Assembly (NCBI RefSeq): GCF_039529775.1
Contig: NZ_BAAANL010000001.1
Coordinates: 62,001-126,000 of the forward strand
DNA length: 64,000 bases
DNA from: Myceligenerans crystallogenes
Lineage (GTDB): Bacteria > Actinomycetota > Actinomycetes > Actinomycetales > Cellulomonadaceae
Direction: 5' to 3'
The position numbers and the translations under genes were made by a program. The stretch's first letter is position 1. Each line of letters opens with the position of its first letter. Shown one piece after another: positions 34,485-42,659 of the stretch. The notes under the pieces were generated by a model. The model was given only the letters and a program-made list of their open reading frames with translations. It made no database searches and had not been told where the DNA came from.

Positions 34485-35783
34485 CTACGGCCGGTGCGGG
34501 CCGGCCGCCGGCCGCGCGAGCTCGATCAGCTCACGCGCCTGCTGGGTGAACCACTGCCCGGCGGCGGGGTCGACCATCCCGCGCTCGGGGTCGTCGGGCC
34601 CGCCGAGGCCGCGGAAGCACTCGCCGTCGGACTCGCCGGGGATCTTGATCCACAGGAAGGCGTCGGCGAGTTCCGTGCCGGTGTCGGCGGTCGGGGGCAG
34701 GCCGAGGCCGCGGTCCGGCGGGTTGCACCAGGTCTCGGCGTCGGGATAGACGCCCGCGGGCGGTGCCCAGGGGCCCTGCCCGTTGCGGCTGGTGTCGACG
34801 ACGAAGTGCGTCGTGGCCGGGGTGTCGCCCAGCGCGGCCGCGTAGCGCGACTCGATACCCGCGGTGTTCAGCGCCGGGTCGGTCGCGTCCGGGCTCCAGA
34901 CGCCCTGGTGGGAGAGCGCCACGCCGGTCCAGTCGTTGGCCGGGCCACCGTTCCAGTACTGGTTGCCGCAGTTGGCGAAGTCCCCGGGGGCCACCTCGGT
35001 CCCGTAGGCGATGCACTGCGAGATCCAGGTGCCGTACGCGACGTTGTTCTCGGTGAGCAGGTAGTTCGACGCGTTCAGGAAGAACCCGTCCGCGCGTGCG
35101 ACGCCGGCCTTGACGAGCCGGTCGGAGATCTCGCCCACGTTGAGCCAGGCCGGGTTCGTGCCGTCGAGGTAGACGACGGCGTTCGGCTGCTGCCCCAGGC
35201 GGTCGACCGCGTAGTTGAGCATCTCGAAGCGCTCCGCCGTGGCGTCCCGGCCGGTGGTGGCCGGGTCGTACTCCGGCGGCCGGCAGTTCTCGAGCTGCCC
35301 GTCCAGCGTCGTGTACCAGGGGATGACGCCGAGGCCGTCGGGCTCGAGCACGACGACGGCCTTCCGGTCCCCGATCCCCGCGGCGAAGCCGTCGATCCAC
35401 GCCTTGTACTCGTCGACGCCGGCCGCGCCCCCGGCCGAGTAGAGGGCGCAGTCGCGGAACGGGATGTTGTAGGCGACCAGGACGGGAACCTTCTCGCCGG
35501 TGCGCCTGACGAGCCTCCGGACGTCGCGCTCCACCTCGCCGGGCGCGCCCTCGGTGAACCAGGTCGCGCTGGGGTACCTGCTCAGCAGGAGAGCGTCCTT
35601 CTTGGCCTGCCCGCGCAGTTCCCGGGCGACCTCCTTCGTGGAGCTCAGGGGGTTCGTGAAGAACTCGGTCTCCGGTGTCACGACGTCGTTGCTCGCGGCC
35701 GCCGGGCCGCCGCCGAGCAGGGCGGCGCCGAGCGCGCAGGTCGCCAGCGCGGCCAGGAGCCGGTGGTGTCTTGGTGTGGCCAT
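34485..35783 (-). CDS. Secreted GH6 cellulase (endoglucanase/cellobiohydrolase family)
   Basis: A 432-aa secreted GH6 enzyme with a signal peptide (LLAALATCALGAALLGGGPAAA). GH6 signature 1 is VAYNIPFRDC with Asp111, and signature 2 is VVVLEPDGLG with Asp149 as catalytic acid. Later family segments are VYLDGTNPAWLN, NASNYLLTENNVAYG, FVVDTSRNG, WCNPPDRGLG and FLWIKIPGESDGEC. There is no cellulose-binding module, so it may act on soluble or amorphous glucan together with GH16. ATG 35783 has GGGAGA upstream; TTG 35798 is a less likely start. A LacI-type operator lies 74 bases upstream. Confidence 0.93.
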   Translation of the reverse strand: MATPRHHRLLAALATCALGAALLGGGPAAASNDVVTPETEFFTNPLSSTKEVARELRGQAKKDALLLSRYPSATWFTEGAPGEVERDVRRLVRRTGEKVPVLVAYNIPFRDCALYSAGGAAGVDEYKAWIDGFAAGIGDRKAVVVLEPDGLGVIPWYTTLDGQLENCRPPEYDPATTGRDATAERFEMLNYAVDRLGQQPNAVVYLDGTNPAWLNVGEISDRLVKAGVARADGFFLNASNYLLTENNVAYGTWISQCIAYGTEVAPGDFANCGNQYWNGGPANDWTGVALSHQGVWSPDATDPALNTAGIESRYAAALGDTPATTHFVVDTSRNGQGPWAPPAGVYPDAETWCNPPDRGLGLPPTADTGTELADAFLWIKIPGESDGECFRGLGGPDDPERGMVDPAAGQWFTQQARELIELARPAAGPHRP

Positions 35784-35856
35784 GCGGGAATCTCCCAAGG
35801 TGTCTGCGAGCGCGTCATCGCGTTCTCGCTGGGGGGCTGCACATCCTGGAAATCAG

Positions 35857-35870
35857 TGGAAGCGCTTCCA
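35857..35870. promoter_or_regulatory. LacI/CelR-type operator upstream of GH6
   Basis: A perfect 14-base palindrome TGGAAGCGCTTCCA lies in the divergent region between GH6 and def. It differs at two symmetric bases from the CelR box TGGGAGCGCTCCCA known for cellulase genes in actinomycetes. It is best read as a cellobiose-responsive operator. Confidence 0.75.
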
Positions 35871-35987
35871 GTTCGTCCATGATCGAGGCAGCCGACGACG
35901 CTGTCAACCCCGGTCCGCTCCCGTCCGCCGCCGCCCGGCGGCCCGCGGGACCGCGCTTCTGCCGGCAGCCGACTAGGCTCGTTGCCC

Positions 35988-36671
35988 ATGTGGAGTCTCG
36001 GCAAGCGCAAGCCCGTCACGTATCTGCTCGGGGAACCGGTGGACGACTACCCCGCCCAGGTCCCCGAGGCGCGCCGCGGCCGCGTCCTGCGGATCACGGA
36101 GATCGGTGAGCCCGTGCTGCACACCCCGACCCGCAAGGTCACCGAGTTCTCCACCCCCGAGCTGACCCGGCTCATCGACGACATGTTCGCCACCATGGAG
36201 GTCGCCCAGGGCGTCGGCCTGGCCGCCACCCAGGTCGGCTCGGACCAGCGCGTCTTCGTCTACGACCTCACCGACGCCCACGGCGACCGCCACGTCGGCC
36301 ACGTCCTCAACGCCGAGCTCACCATGGACCTCACGGCCGACCCGGAGGAGGAGGACGAGGGCTGCCTCTCCGTCCCCGGCGCCTACGAGCCCCTGGAGCG
36401 CCCGGGCGCCGCCACGGTGCGCGGCGTCGACCGCGACGGCGCCCCCGTCCAGCTCAGCGGCACCGGCTACCTCGCCCGCTGCTTCATCCACGAGACCCAG
36501 CACCTGGACGGCACCCTCTACTGGGACCACCTCACGCCCGACCTCCAGCAGGACGCCCTGCGCCAGCGCGACGAGGAACGCGCCGACGTCCTCGCCCAGC
36601 GCCACGAGATCGCGGTGGAACTCGGCAAGAAGCCCGCCGAGTACCCCGCGGAACCGGCGGGCGGCAGGTAG
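35988..36671 (+). CDS. def: Peptide deformylase
   Basis: A 227-aa deformylase that removes the formyl group from new N-termini. All three motifs are present: GVGLAATQ (75-82), EGCLSVPG (124-131, Cys is a metal ligand) and HETQH (168-172, two His ligands and the catalytic Glu). The N-terminal ~30 residues and the charged C-terminal helix are longer than in the E. coli enzyme, as in other actinobacteria. ATG 35988 has no good Shine-Dalgarno, but a -10 TAGGCT eight bases upstream suggests a leaderless start. Confidence 0.97.
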   Translation: MWSLGKRKPVTYLLGEPVDDYPAQVPEARRGRVLRITEIGEPVLHTPTRKVTEFSTPELTRLIDDMFATMEVAQGVGLAATQVGSDQRVFVYDLTDAHGDRHVGHVLNAELTMDLTADPEEEDEGCLSVPGAYEPLERPGAATVRGVDRDGAPVQLSGTGYLARCFIHETQHLDGTLYWDHLTPDLQQDALRQRDEERADVLAQRHEIAVELGKKPAEYPAEPAGGR

Positions 36672-36689
36672 CGACGACCGAACGGGACC

Positions 36690-37307
36690 TCAGAAGTGCG
36701 GGCCGTCCGACCCGTGCTTGAGGTTCCGGATGGGCCGTGTCACCACGTCGATGCGATCGACGAGCCCGGCCGGCCCCGTGACCACCAGCGCGCGGTCGGC
36801 CAGCGGCGCGTACACCGCGATCACGTCCCGCACCGCGACCGCGGTGGCCACCACCGGCCGCCCGTCGACCAGGTACTCCAGGGCGTCGCTCGGCACCTGG
36901 TCCACCTCCGCGACGATCGCGCGCATCGCGCTGCGGTAGTCCTGGTAGGCCTCGGCGAAGTCGAACGGATCCGTCGCCTCCCCGATCTCGCTCGTGTCGA
37001 TGTCGGTGTGCAGCGGCGCGGCGAGCGCGCCGCTGCACGCGGCCCGCACGACGTCGTCGATCTGGTCGCTGAGCGCGGGCACGCGCAGCGTCTCGACCTC
37101 CAGGACGTCCCCGCCCACGGTGCGGTACGCACGCACGAAGCGCTCCTCGGTGGGGTCGACGGGATCGATCGCCCCCGTGATCTCCTCGTCGACCAGGTAG
37201 AGCCCCCAGGTCAGGGGGTCGTGCACCTCGCCGACGACGCCGGAGAACCGGGCGAACCGTGCGACGATCTGCTCCCACTCGGGCTGACGACCGGCGTCGT
37301 CCGGCAT
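36690..37307 (-). CDS. Conserved hypothetical protein
   Basis: A 205-aa acidic, soluble protein without signal peptide or membrane segment. It contains two stretches of similar tone (EITGAIDPVDPTEERFVRAY and SEIGEATDPFDFAEAYQDYR). I do not recognise a family. The ATG has a strong GGGAGGGAAC upstream. It converges with def (18 bases between stops) and is divergent from clpC over about 300 bases. Confidence 0.65.
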   Translation of the reverse strand: MPDDAGRQPEWEQIVARFARFSGVVGEVHDPLTWGLYLVDEEITGAIDPVDPTEERFVRAYRTVGGDVLEVETLRVPALSDQIDDVVRAACSGALAAPLHTDIDTSEIGEATDPFDFAEAYQDYRSAMRAIVAEVDQVPSDALEYLVDGRPVVATAVAVRDVIAVYAPLADRALVVTGPAGLVDRIDVVTRPIRNLKHGSDGPHF

Positions 37308-37609
37308 GTTCCCTCCCCTGCAGCTCCTACCGGAAGCCTGCCGTGCCCCGGGCGCCCGGTCAACGCAACCGCGCCGACACGCCGTCGGACATCGCGGACG
37401 ACGGCGTGTCGGTGGACAGCCCTTGACAGCCGTGCTCCTCGCCGTCCATTCCCCTTCACGCCCCTGGCGAACATGGGCACATGTGGCCCCGCCGGGCCGT
37501 TGCGAGCACATAGAGTCGATAGCAGTCAGGCTGTGTCGTCCGCTGGGCCCCTGTGGTTCAAGCCGGCCACGGGGCGCGGCGAACGCCGCCCGCGCGTGAG
37601 GAGTTGATG
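37308..37609. promoter_or_regulatory. Divergent region upstream of clpC with a possible ClgR-like box
   Basis: 302 bases without a gene. TTGACA at 37423-37428 may be a -35. CGCCCCTGGCG at 37459-37469 (with flanking A and AAC) resembles ClgR boxes (CGC-N5-GCG), the activator of clp genes in actinobacteria. GAGGAG at 37598-37603 is the clpC ribosome site. Confidence 0.45.
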
Positions 37610-40168
37610 ATGTTCGAGAGATTTACGGATAGGGCCCGCCGGGTCGTCGTCCTCGCCCAGGAAGAGGCGAGGATGCTGAACCACAACTACATCGGCACCG
37701 AGCACATTCTCCTGGGACTCATCCACGAGGGTGAGGGCGTCGCCGCCAAGGCGCTGGAGTCGCTGGGCATCTCGCTCGACGGCGTGCGTACGCAGGTCAC
37801 CGAGATCATCGGCGAGGGCCAGCAGGCTCCGAGCGGGCACATCCCGTTCACGCCGCGCGCGAAGAAGGTGCTGGAGCTGTCGCTGCGCGAGGCGCTGCAG
37901 CTCGGCCACAACTACATCGGGACCGAGCACATCCTGCTCGGCCTCATCCGCGAGGGTGAGGGCGTCGCAGCTCAGGTCCTGACGAAGATGGGTGCGGACC
38001 TGAACAAGGTGCGCCAGCAGGTCATCCAGCTGCTGTCGGGCTACCAGGGCAAGGAGCCGGTCTCGGCCGGCGGCCCGGCCGAGGGACAGCCCGCGGGCTC
38101 CGCCGTCCTCGACCAGTTCGGGCGCAACCTCACCCAGGCCGCCCGCGAGGGCAAGCTGGACCCGGTCATCGGGCGCTCCAAGGAGATCGAGCGGGTCATG
38201 CAGGTGCTGTCCCGCCGCACCAAGAACAACCCGGTGCTGATCGGCGAGCCCGGCGTCGGCAAGACGGCCGTCGTCGAGGGCCTGGCCCAGGACATCGTGC
38301 GCGGCGACGTGCCCGAGACGCTCAAGGACAAGCAGCTGTACACGCTGGACCTGGGCGCACTGGTGGCCGGCTCGCGCTACCGCGGTGACTTCGAGGAGCG
38401 CCTCAAGAAGGTGCTCAAGGAGATCCGCACCCGCGGCGACATCATCCTGTTCATCGACGAGATCCACACCCTGGTGGGTGCGGGTGCCGCCGAGGGCGCG
38501 ATCGACGCCGCCTCGATCCTCAAGCCGATGCTCGCCCGCGGCGAGCTGCAGACGATCGGCGCGACGACGCTCGACGAGTACCGCAAGTACGTCGAGAAGG
38601 ACCCGGCCCTGGAGCGCCGCTTCCAGCCGATCCAGGTCGCCGAGCCGTCCCTGGAGCACGCGATCGAGATCCTCAAGGGCCTGCGGGACCGCTACGAGGC
38701 GCACCACCGCGTGTCCATCACGGACGCCGCGCTGGCCTCGGCCGCGACCCTCGCGGACCGGTACATCAACGACCGCTTCCTCCCGGACAAGGCGATCGAC
38801 CTGATCGACGAGGCCGGTGCCCGCCTGCGGATCCGCCGCATGACGGCGCCGCCGGAGCTCAAGCAGCTCGACGAGCAGATCGCCGACGCGCGCCGGGACA
38901 AGGAGTCCGCGATCGACGCGCAGGACTTCGAGAAGGCGGCGGGCCTGCGCGACAAGGAGAAGCAGCTCACGCAGCTGCGCGCCGACAAGGAGAAGTCCTG
39001 GAAGTCGGGTGACCTCGACACGGTCGCGGAGGTCGACGAGGAGCTGATCGCCGAGGTGCTGGCGATGTCCACGGGCATCCCGGTGGTGAAGCTCAACGAG
39101 GAGGAGTCCGCGCGGCTGCTCAAGATGGAGGACGAGCTGCACAAGCGCGTCGTGGGTCAGGAGACCGCGATCAAGGCGCTGTCGCAGGCGATCCGCCGGA
39201 CGCGTGCGGGCCTGAAGGACCCGAAGCGTCCCGGTGGCTCGTTCATCTTCGCCGGCCCCACGGGTGTCGGCAAGACCGAGCTCGCCAAGGCGCTCGCCGA
39301 GTTCCTCTTCGGGGACGAGGACGCCCTGATCCAGCTCGACATGTCCGAGTTCTCGGAGAAGCACACGGTCTCGCGGCTGTTCGGCTCGCCGCCCGGGTAC
39401 GTGGGCTACGACGAGGGTGGCCAGCTCACCGAGAAGGTGCGCCGCCGGCCGTTCTCCGTCGTCCTGTTCGACGAGGTGGAGAAGGCCCACGCGGACATCT
39501 TCAACTCGCTGCTGCAGGTCCTCGAGGACGGACGTCTCACGGACTCCCAGGGTCGCGTCGTCGACTTCAAGAACACCGTGATCATCATGACCACGAACCT
39601 CGGCACGCGGGACATCGCCAAGGGCGTTCAGACCGGCTTCAACGCCGGCGGCGACCTGGTGACGTCGTACGAGCGCATGAAGGCCAAGGTCAACGAGGAG
39701 CTCAAGCAGCACTTCCGGCCGGAGTTCCTCAACCGTGTCGACGACACGATCGTGTTCCCGCAGCTCACCCAGGACGAGATCATCCAGATCGTCGACCTGG
39801 AGATCGCCAAGCTGGACAACCGCCTGCGCGACAAGGACATGGGCATCGAGCTCACGCCCGCCGCCAAGCACCTGCTCGCCGAGAAGGGCTACGACCCGGT
39901 CCTCGGGGCGCGGCCGCTCAAGCGGGCGATCCAGCGGGAGATCGAGGACACCCTGTCCGAGAAGATCCTGTTCGGCGAGCTCAAGGCCGGCCAGACGATC
40001 GTGATCGACGGCGAGGGCGAGGGCATCCTCGGGGAGTTCACGTTCAAGGGCGTGACCCGGGGCCGCCGCCGCAAGCCGGCGGAGGCGGAGACCCAGGCGG
40101 TCCCCGCGGGCGCGGGCCTGGCCCCGCGCGACCTTCCGCCGTCGGGCGAGATGATCGCGGGCGCGTGA
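37610..40168 (+). CDS. clpC: ClpC ATP-dependent chaperone/unfoldase
   Basis: An 852-aa Hsp100 unfoldase that feeds proteins to ClpP. The double Clp N-domain is at 1-145 (FERFTDRARRVVVLAQEEAR, repeated NHNYIGTEHILLGLI). AAA+ module 1 has Walker A GEPGVGKT at about 213 and Walker B FIDEIHTL. A UVR-containing coiled-coil middle domain is at about 425-460 (AIDAQDFEKAAGLRDKE), and AAA+ module 2 has Walker A GPTGVGKTE near 549. I chose ATG 37610, although ATG 37607 is adjacent, because GAGGAG lies six bases upstream and ClpC proteins begin MFERF. A terminator follows. Confidence 0.98.
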   Translation: MFERFTDRARRVVVLAQEEARMLNHNYIGTEHILLGLIHEGEGVAAKALESLGISLDGVRTQVTEIIGEGQQAPSGHIPFTPRAKKVLELSLREALQLGHNYIGTEHILLGLIREGEGVAAQVLTKMGADLNKVRQQVIQLLSGYQGKEPVSAGGPAEGQPAGSAVLDQFGRNLTQAAREGKLDPVIGRSKEIERVMQVLSRRTKNNPVLIGEPGVGKTAVVEGLAQDIVRGDVPETLKDKQLYTLDLGALVAGSRYRGDFEERLKKVLKEIRTRGDIILFIDEIHTLVGAGAAEGAIDAASILKPMLARGELQTIGATTLDEYRKYVEKDPALERRFQPIQVAEPSLEHAIEILKGLRDRYEAHHRVSITDAALASAATLADRYINDRFLPDKAIDLIDEAGARLRIRRMTAPPELKQLDEQIADARRDKESAIDAQDFEKAAGLRDKEKQLTQLRADKEKSWKSGDLDTVAEVDEELIAEVLAMSTGIPVVKLNEEESARLLKMEDELHKRVVGQETAIKALSQAIRRTRAGLKDPKRPGGSFIFAGPTGVGKTELAKALAEFLFGDEDALIQLDMSEFSEKHTVSRLFGSPPGYVGYDEGGQLTEKVRRRPFSVVLFDEVEKAHADIFNSLLQVLEDGRLTDSQGRVVDFKNTVIIMTTNLGTRDIAKGVQTGFNAGGDLVTSYERMKAKVNEELKQHFRPEFLNRVDDTIVFPQLTQDEIIQIVDLEIAKLDNRLRDKDMGIELTPAAKHLLAEKGYDPVLGARPLKRAIQREIEDTLSEKILFGELKAGQTIVIDGEGEGILGEFTFKGVTRGRRRKPAEAETQAVPAGAGLAPRDLPPSGEMIAGA

Positions 40169-40188
40169 TCGCCTGAGATCGACGGATG

Positions 40189-40214
40189 GGCCGGCTCCCT
40201 CGGGAGCCGGCCTT
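40189..40214 (+). terminator. Terminator hairpin after clpC
   Basis: An 11-bp stem (40189-40199 with 40202-40212) with a tight loop and TTT after it, 20 bases after the clpC stop. Confidence 0.85.
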
Positions 40215-40231
40215 TCTGGCATGCTGGTCGA

Positions 40232-41239
40232 ATGGATTCGACGAGGAACCCGAAGGACCTTCTCTTCATCGGCGGGGGCGGGATCATCTCGCACGCCTCC
40301 GTGGCGCGGGCCGTGGCGCTCGGGCACCGCGTCACGGTGCTGAACCGCGGTCTCGACTCGACGCGGCCGGTCCCCGGCGACGTCGAGCGGCTCGTCGCCG
40401 ACGCCGCCGATCCCGCGGCCGTCGCGGCGGCGATCGGCGACCGGGAGTTCGACGCCGTCGCGCAGTTCCGGGCGTTCTCGCCCGAGCACGTCCGGCAGGA
40501 CGTGGCCCGGTTCGCCGGGCGGACCGGGCAGTACGTGTTCATCTCGTCGGCGTCCGCCTACCAGACGCCGCCCGCGCGGCTGCCGGTCACGGAGTCGACG
40601 CCGCTGCGCAACCCGTTCTGGCAGTACAGCCGCGACAAGATCGCCTGCGAGGACCTGCTGGTCCGGGAGCACCGCGACAACGGCTTCCCCGTGACGATCG
40701 TGCGGCCCTCGCACACCTACGACCGCACGCTGCTGCCCACCACGGGCGGCTGGACCGACGTCGCCCGGATGCGCGCGGGCAAGCCCGTCGTCGTGCACGG
40801 CGACGGCGCGTCCCTGTGGACGCTCACGCATACCGAGGACTTCGCGGTCGGGTTCGTGGGGCTGCTCGGCAACCCCCTCGCCGTCGGCGACACGTTCCAG
40901 GTCATGGGTACGCACGCGCCCACCTGGGACCAGATCTACACGTGGCTCGGCCGGGCGGCCGGCGTCGAGAACCCGGAACTGGTCCACGTCGCCTCCGAGA
41001 CCATCGCCCGGGTGCTGCCCGGCGAGGGCCCGGGCCTGCTCGGCGACAAGACCCACTCGATGGTCTTCGACTGCGCCAAGCTCCGCGCGCTCGTCCCGGA
41101 GTTCGCCACGACGATCACGTACGACGACGCCGCGTTCGAGCAGCTCGCCTGGTACGACGCCCACCCGGAGGCCCAGCGGGCCGACCCGGTCCTGGACGCG
41201 GCCTTCGACCGCCTGGTGGCGCACGCCCGAGCGCTCTGA
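40232..41239 (+). CDS. NAD-dependent epimerase/dehydratase-like SDR protein
   Basis: A 335-aa extended short-chain dehydrogenase-like protein. The N-terminal nucleotide loop is GGGGIISHASVARAVALGH, a variant of GxxGxxG. YVFISSASAYQTPP carries the Ser region, and YSRDKIACEDLL takes the position of the YxxxK motif, with Tyr then Lys four residues on. The sequence resembles plant CSP41/epimerase-like proteins annotated as NAD-dependent epimerases. Substrate unknown. It is transcribed separately from clpC because of the hairpin between them. Confidence 0.82.
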   Translation: MDSTRNPKDLLFIGGGGIISHASVARAVALGHRVTVLNRGLDSTRPVPGDVERLVADAADPAAVAAAIGDREFDAVAQFRAFSPEHVRQDVARFAGRTGQYVFISSASAYQTPPARLPVTESTPLRNPFWQYSRDKIACEDLLVREHRDNGFPVTIVRPSHTYDRTLLPTTGGWTDVARMRAGKPVVVHGDGASLWTLTHTEDFAVGFVGLLGNPLAVGDTFQVMGTHAPTWDQIYTWLGRAAGVENPELVHVASETIARVLPGEGPGLLGDKTHSMVFDCAKLRALVPEFATTITYDDAAFEQLAWYDAHPEAQRADPVLDAAFDRLVAHARAL

Positions 41240-41266
41240 CGAGCGCCCGGCGCACCGGTCACGAGA

Positions 41267-42319
41267 TCAGGCCGGCGGCGGGGCGGTCGACTCCCGCACG
41301 ATCAGGTCCGTCGCCAGGTTGAGGCGGGGGACCGCGGGGGCGCCGCCCGCCGCCATCTCGAAGAGCATCCGGGTGGCGGCCGCGCCCATCTCCATCAGGG
41401 GCTGCCGCACCGTCGTCAGGGGCGGGCTCATCCAGGAGGCCAGCGGGAGGTCGTCGTAGCCCACGACCGACAGGTCGCGGGGGACGCTCAGGCCCAGCTC
41501 CTGCGCCGCGCGCAGGATGCCCATCGCCTGCATGTCGGACCCGGCGAAGATCGCCGTCGGGCGGTCCGGTGCCGACAGCATGCGCAGGGCGTGCTTGTAG
41601 CCCGCCTCCACGTAGAAGTTGCCGTGCGCGACGAGCGCGGGGTCGTGCGCGATCCCCGCCTCGTCGTGCGCCGAGCGGAACCCGTCGAGCCGGGCGCGGC
41701 TGCAGAGCATGTCTGTCGGCCCGCTGATGCACGCGATGCGGCGGTGGCCCAGCCCGATGAGATGCCTCGTCGCGAGCAGCCCGCCGTTCCAGTTGTCCGA
41801 CCCGACGGACGGGACGTCGGCCGGGGGCTCGCCGTCGGTGTCGACGACGACGTACGGGATGGATCGCCGGTCCAGCTGCTGGTGCTGCGCCTCGGTGAGG
41901 TTGGCCGCCACGAGGACGACGCCGAGCGGCGGGCGGGTCATCGTGGTGTCGAGCCAGTCCTGCGGGGGCCGGTGCTCCCCGCCGAGCTCCGACAGGATCA
42001 CGCTCGTGCGCTGTGCGCCCGCCTCGACCTCCACGCCCCGGATGATCTCCATCGACCACCCCGATCCGAGCCGGTGGAACACCAGGTCGATCAGCCCCCC
42101 GGCCTTCCGCGCGGGCGCGGCCCGGCGACGCCGGTACTGGTGCCTCTCGAGCGCCGCCTCCACGCGCTCCCGGGTGCCGGCGGCGACGTCGGACCTGCCG
42201 TTCAGCACCTTCGAGACGGTCGGCACCGAGACCCCGACCTCGCGCGCGATCGTCGCGATGGTGGCGCCCCCTGCCGGTGGGGGTGGTACCGCTCCCGCAC
42301 TCGCGGGTGTTGTGGACAT
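41267..42319 (-). CDS. LacI family regulator of the aldouronate/xylan operon
   Basis: A 350-aa LacI regulator. The HTH is at about 19-40 (ATIATIAREVGVSVPTVSKVLNG), with linker AAGTRERVEAALERHQYRRR, then the effector domain (LIDLVFHRLGSGWSMEIIRG; AIFAGSDMQAMGILRAAQEL; SVVGYDDLPLASWMSPPLTT). The effector domain starts VFHRLGSGWSMEIIRGVE, as in actinobacterial XylR/BxlR-type xylan regulators. It is divergent from the importer operon over 340 bases that contain several palindromes, so it probably represses that operon until xylo- or aldouronic oligosaccharide is present. Confidence 0.88.
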   Translation of the reverse strand: MSTTPASAGAVPPPPAGGATIATIAREVGVSVPTVSKVLNGRSDVAAGTRERVEAALERHQYRRRRAAPARKAGGLIDLVFHRLGSGWSMEIIRGVEVEAGAQRTSVILSELGGEHRPPQDWLDTTMTRPPLGVVLVAANLTEAQHQQLDRRSIPYVVVDTDGEPPADVPSVGSDNWNGGLLATRHLIGLGHRRIACISGPTDMLCSRARLDGFRSAHDEAGIAHDPALVAHGNFYVEAGYKHALRMLSAPDRPTAIFAGSDMQAMGILRAAQELGLSVPRDLSVVGYDDLPLASWMSPPLTTVRQPLMEMGAAATRMLFEMAAGGAPAVPRLNLATDLIVRESTAPPPA

Positions 42320-42659
42320 CTCGCGGAGGCCTCCTTCTTCCCAGAACTTTCGCGCAACTTTCGAGGCTGACGCTACACCCGGTCGCCCGCCTGCCGGAAC
42401 CGGGCCGCGGGCTCGCGCCCCGGAATCCCGGTGCGCCTCCGGCGTCGTCGGACCTGCGGTTGCCCGATGAATTGCCCGATGCCGGATCGTGACCGGAAGT
42501 TCCCGGGGGAACGCTTGACTCGATGTCGGGGCGAGCCCTACTGTCCCGTTCAGTGGCTATCGGCAAACCGGCCGATAGTTTCGGAAAAACGTTATCCACG
42601 ACGACGTGGTACCGGGGGCCCGCGAGGGCTCCGTCACGACGACGTGACCGGAGGGATCG
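42320..42659. promoter_or_regulatory. Divergent operator region between lacI and the importer operon
   Basis: 340 bases without a gene. It holds two direct copies of AACTTTCG at 42345-42352 and 42356-42363 (11 bases apart, one helix turn), close to the lacI start. An inverted repeat CTATCGGC/GCCGATAG (42557-42564 with 42571-42578) is immediately followed by CCGATAGTTTCGG (42572-42584) and by GGAAAAACGTTATCC (42583-42597), a LacI-type site with a central CG. GGAGGG precedes the permease ATG. The cluster of overlapping sites suggests tight repression. Confidence 0.6.
42583..42597. promoter_or_regulatory. LacI-type operator upstream of the importer operon
   Basis: GGAAAAACGTTATCC is nearly symmetric around CG. 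A related sequence GGAAAACGATATCG lies upstream of the GH67 gene at 57216-57229, which links both units to one regulator. Confidence 0.6.

Noticed and set aside
37526..41224. A minus-strand open frame of over 1,200 codons opposite clpC and the epimerase gene
   Set aside because: It is the antisense shadow of high-GC coding DNA. The translation is rich in Arg, Leu, Gly and His without any domain, and clpC on the plus strand is certain.
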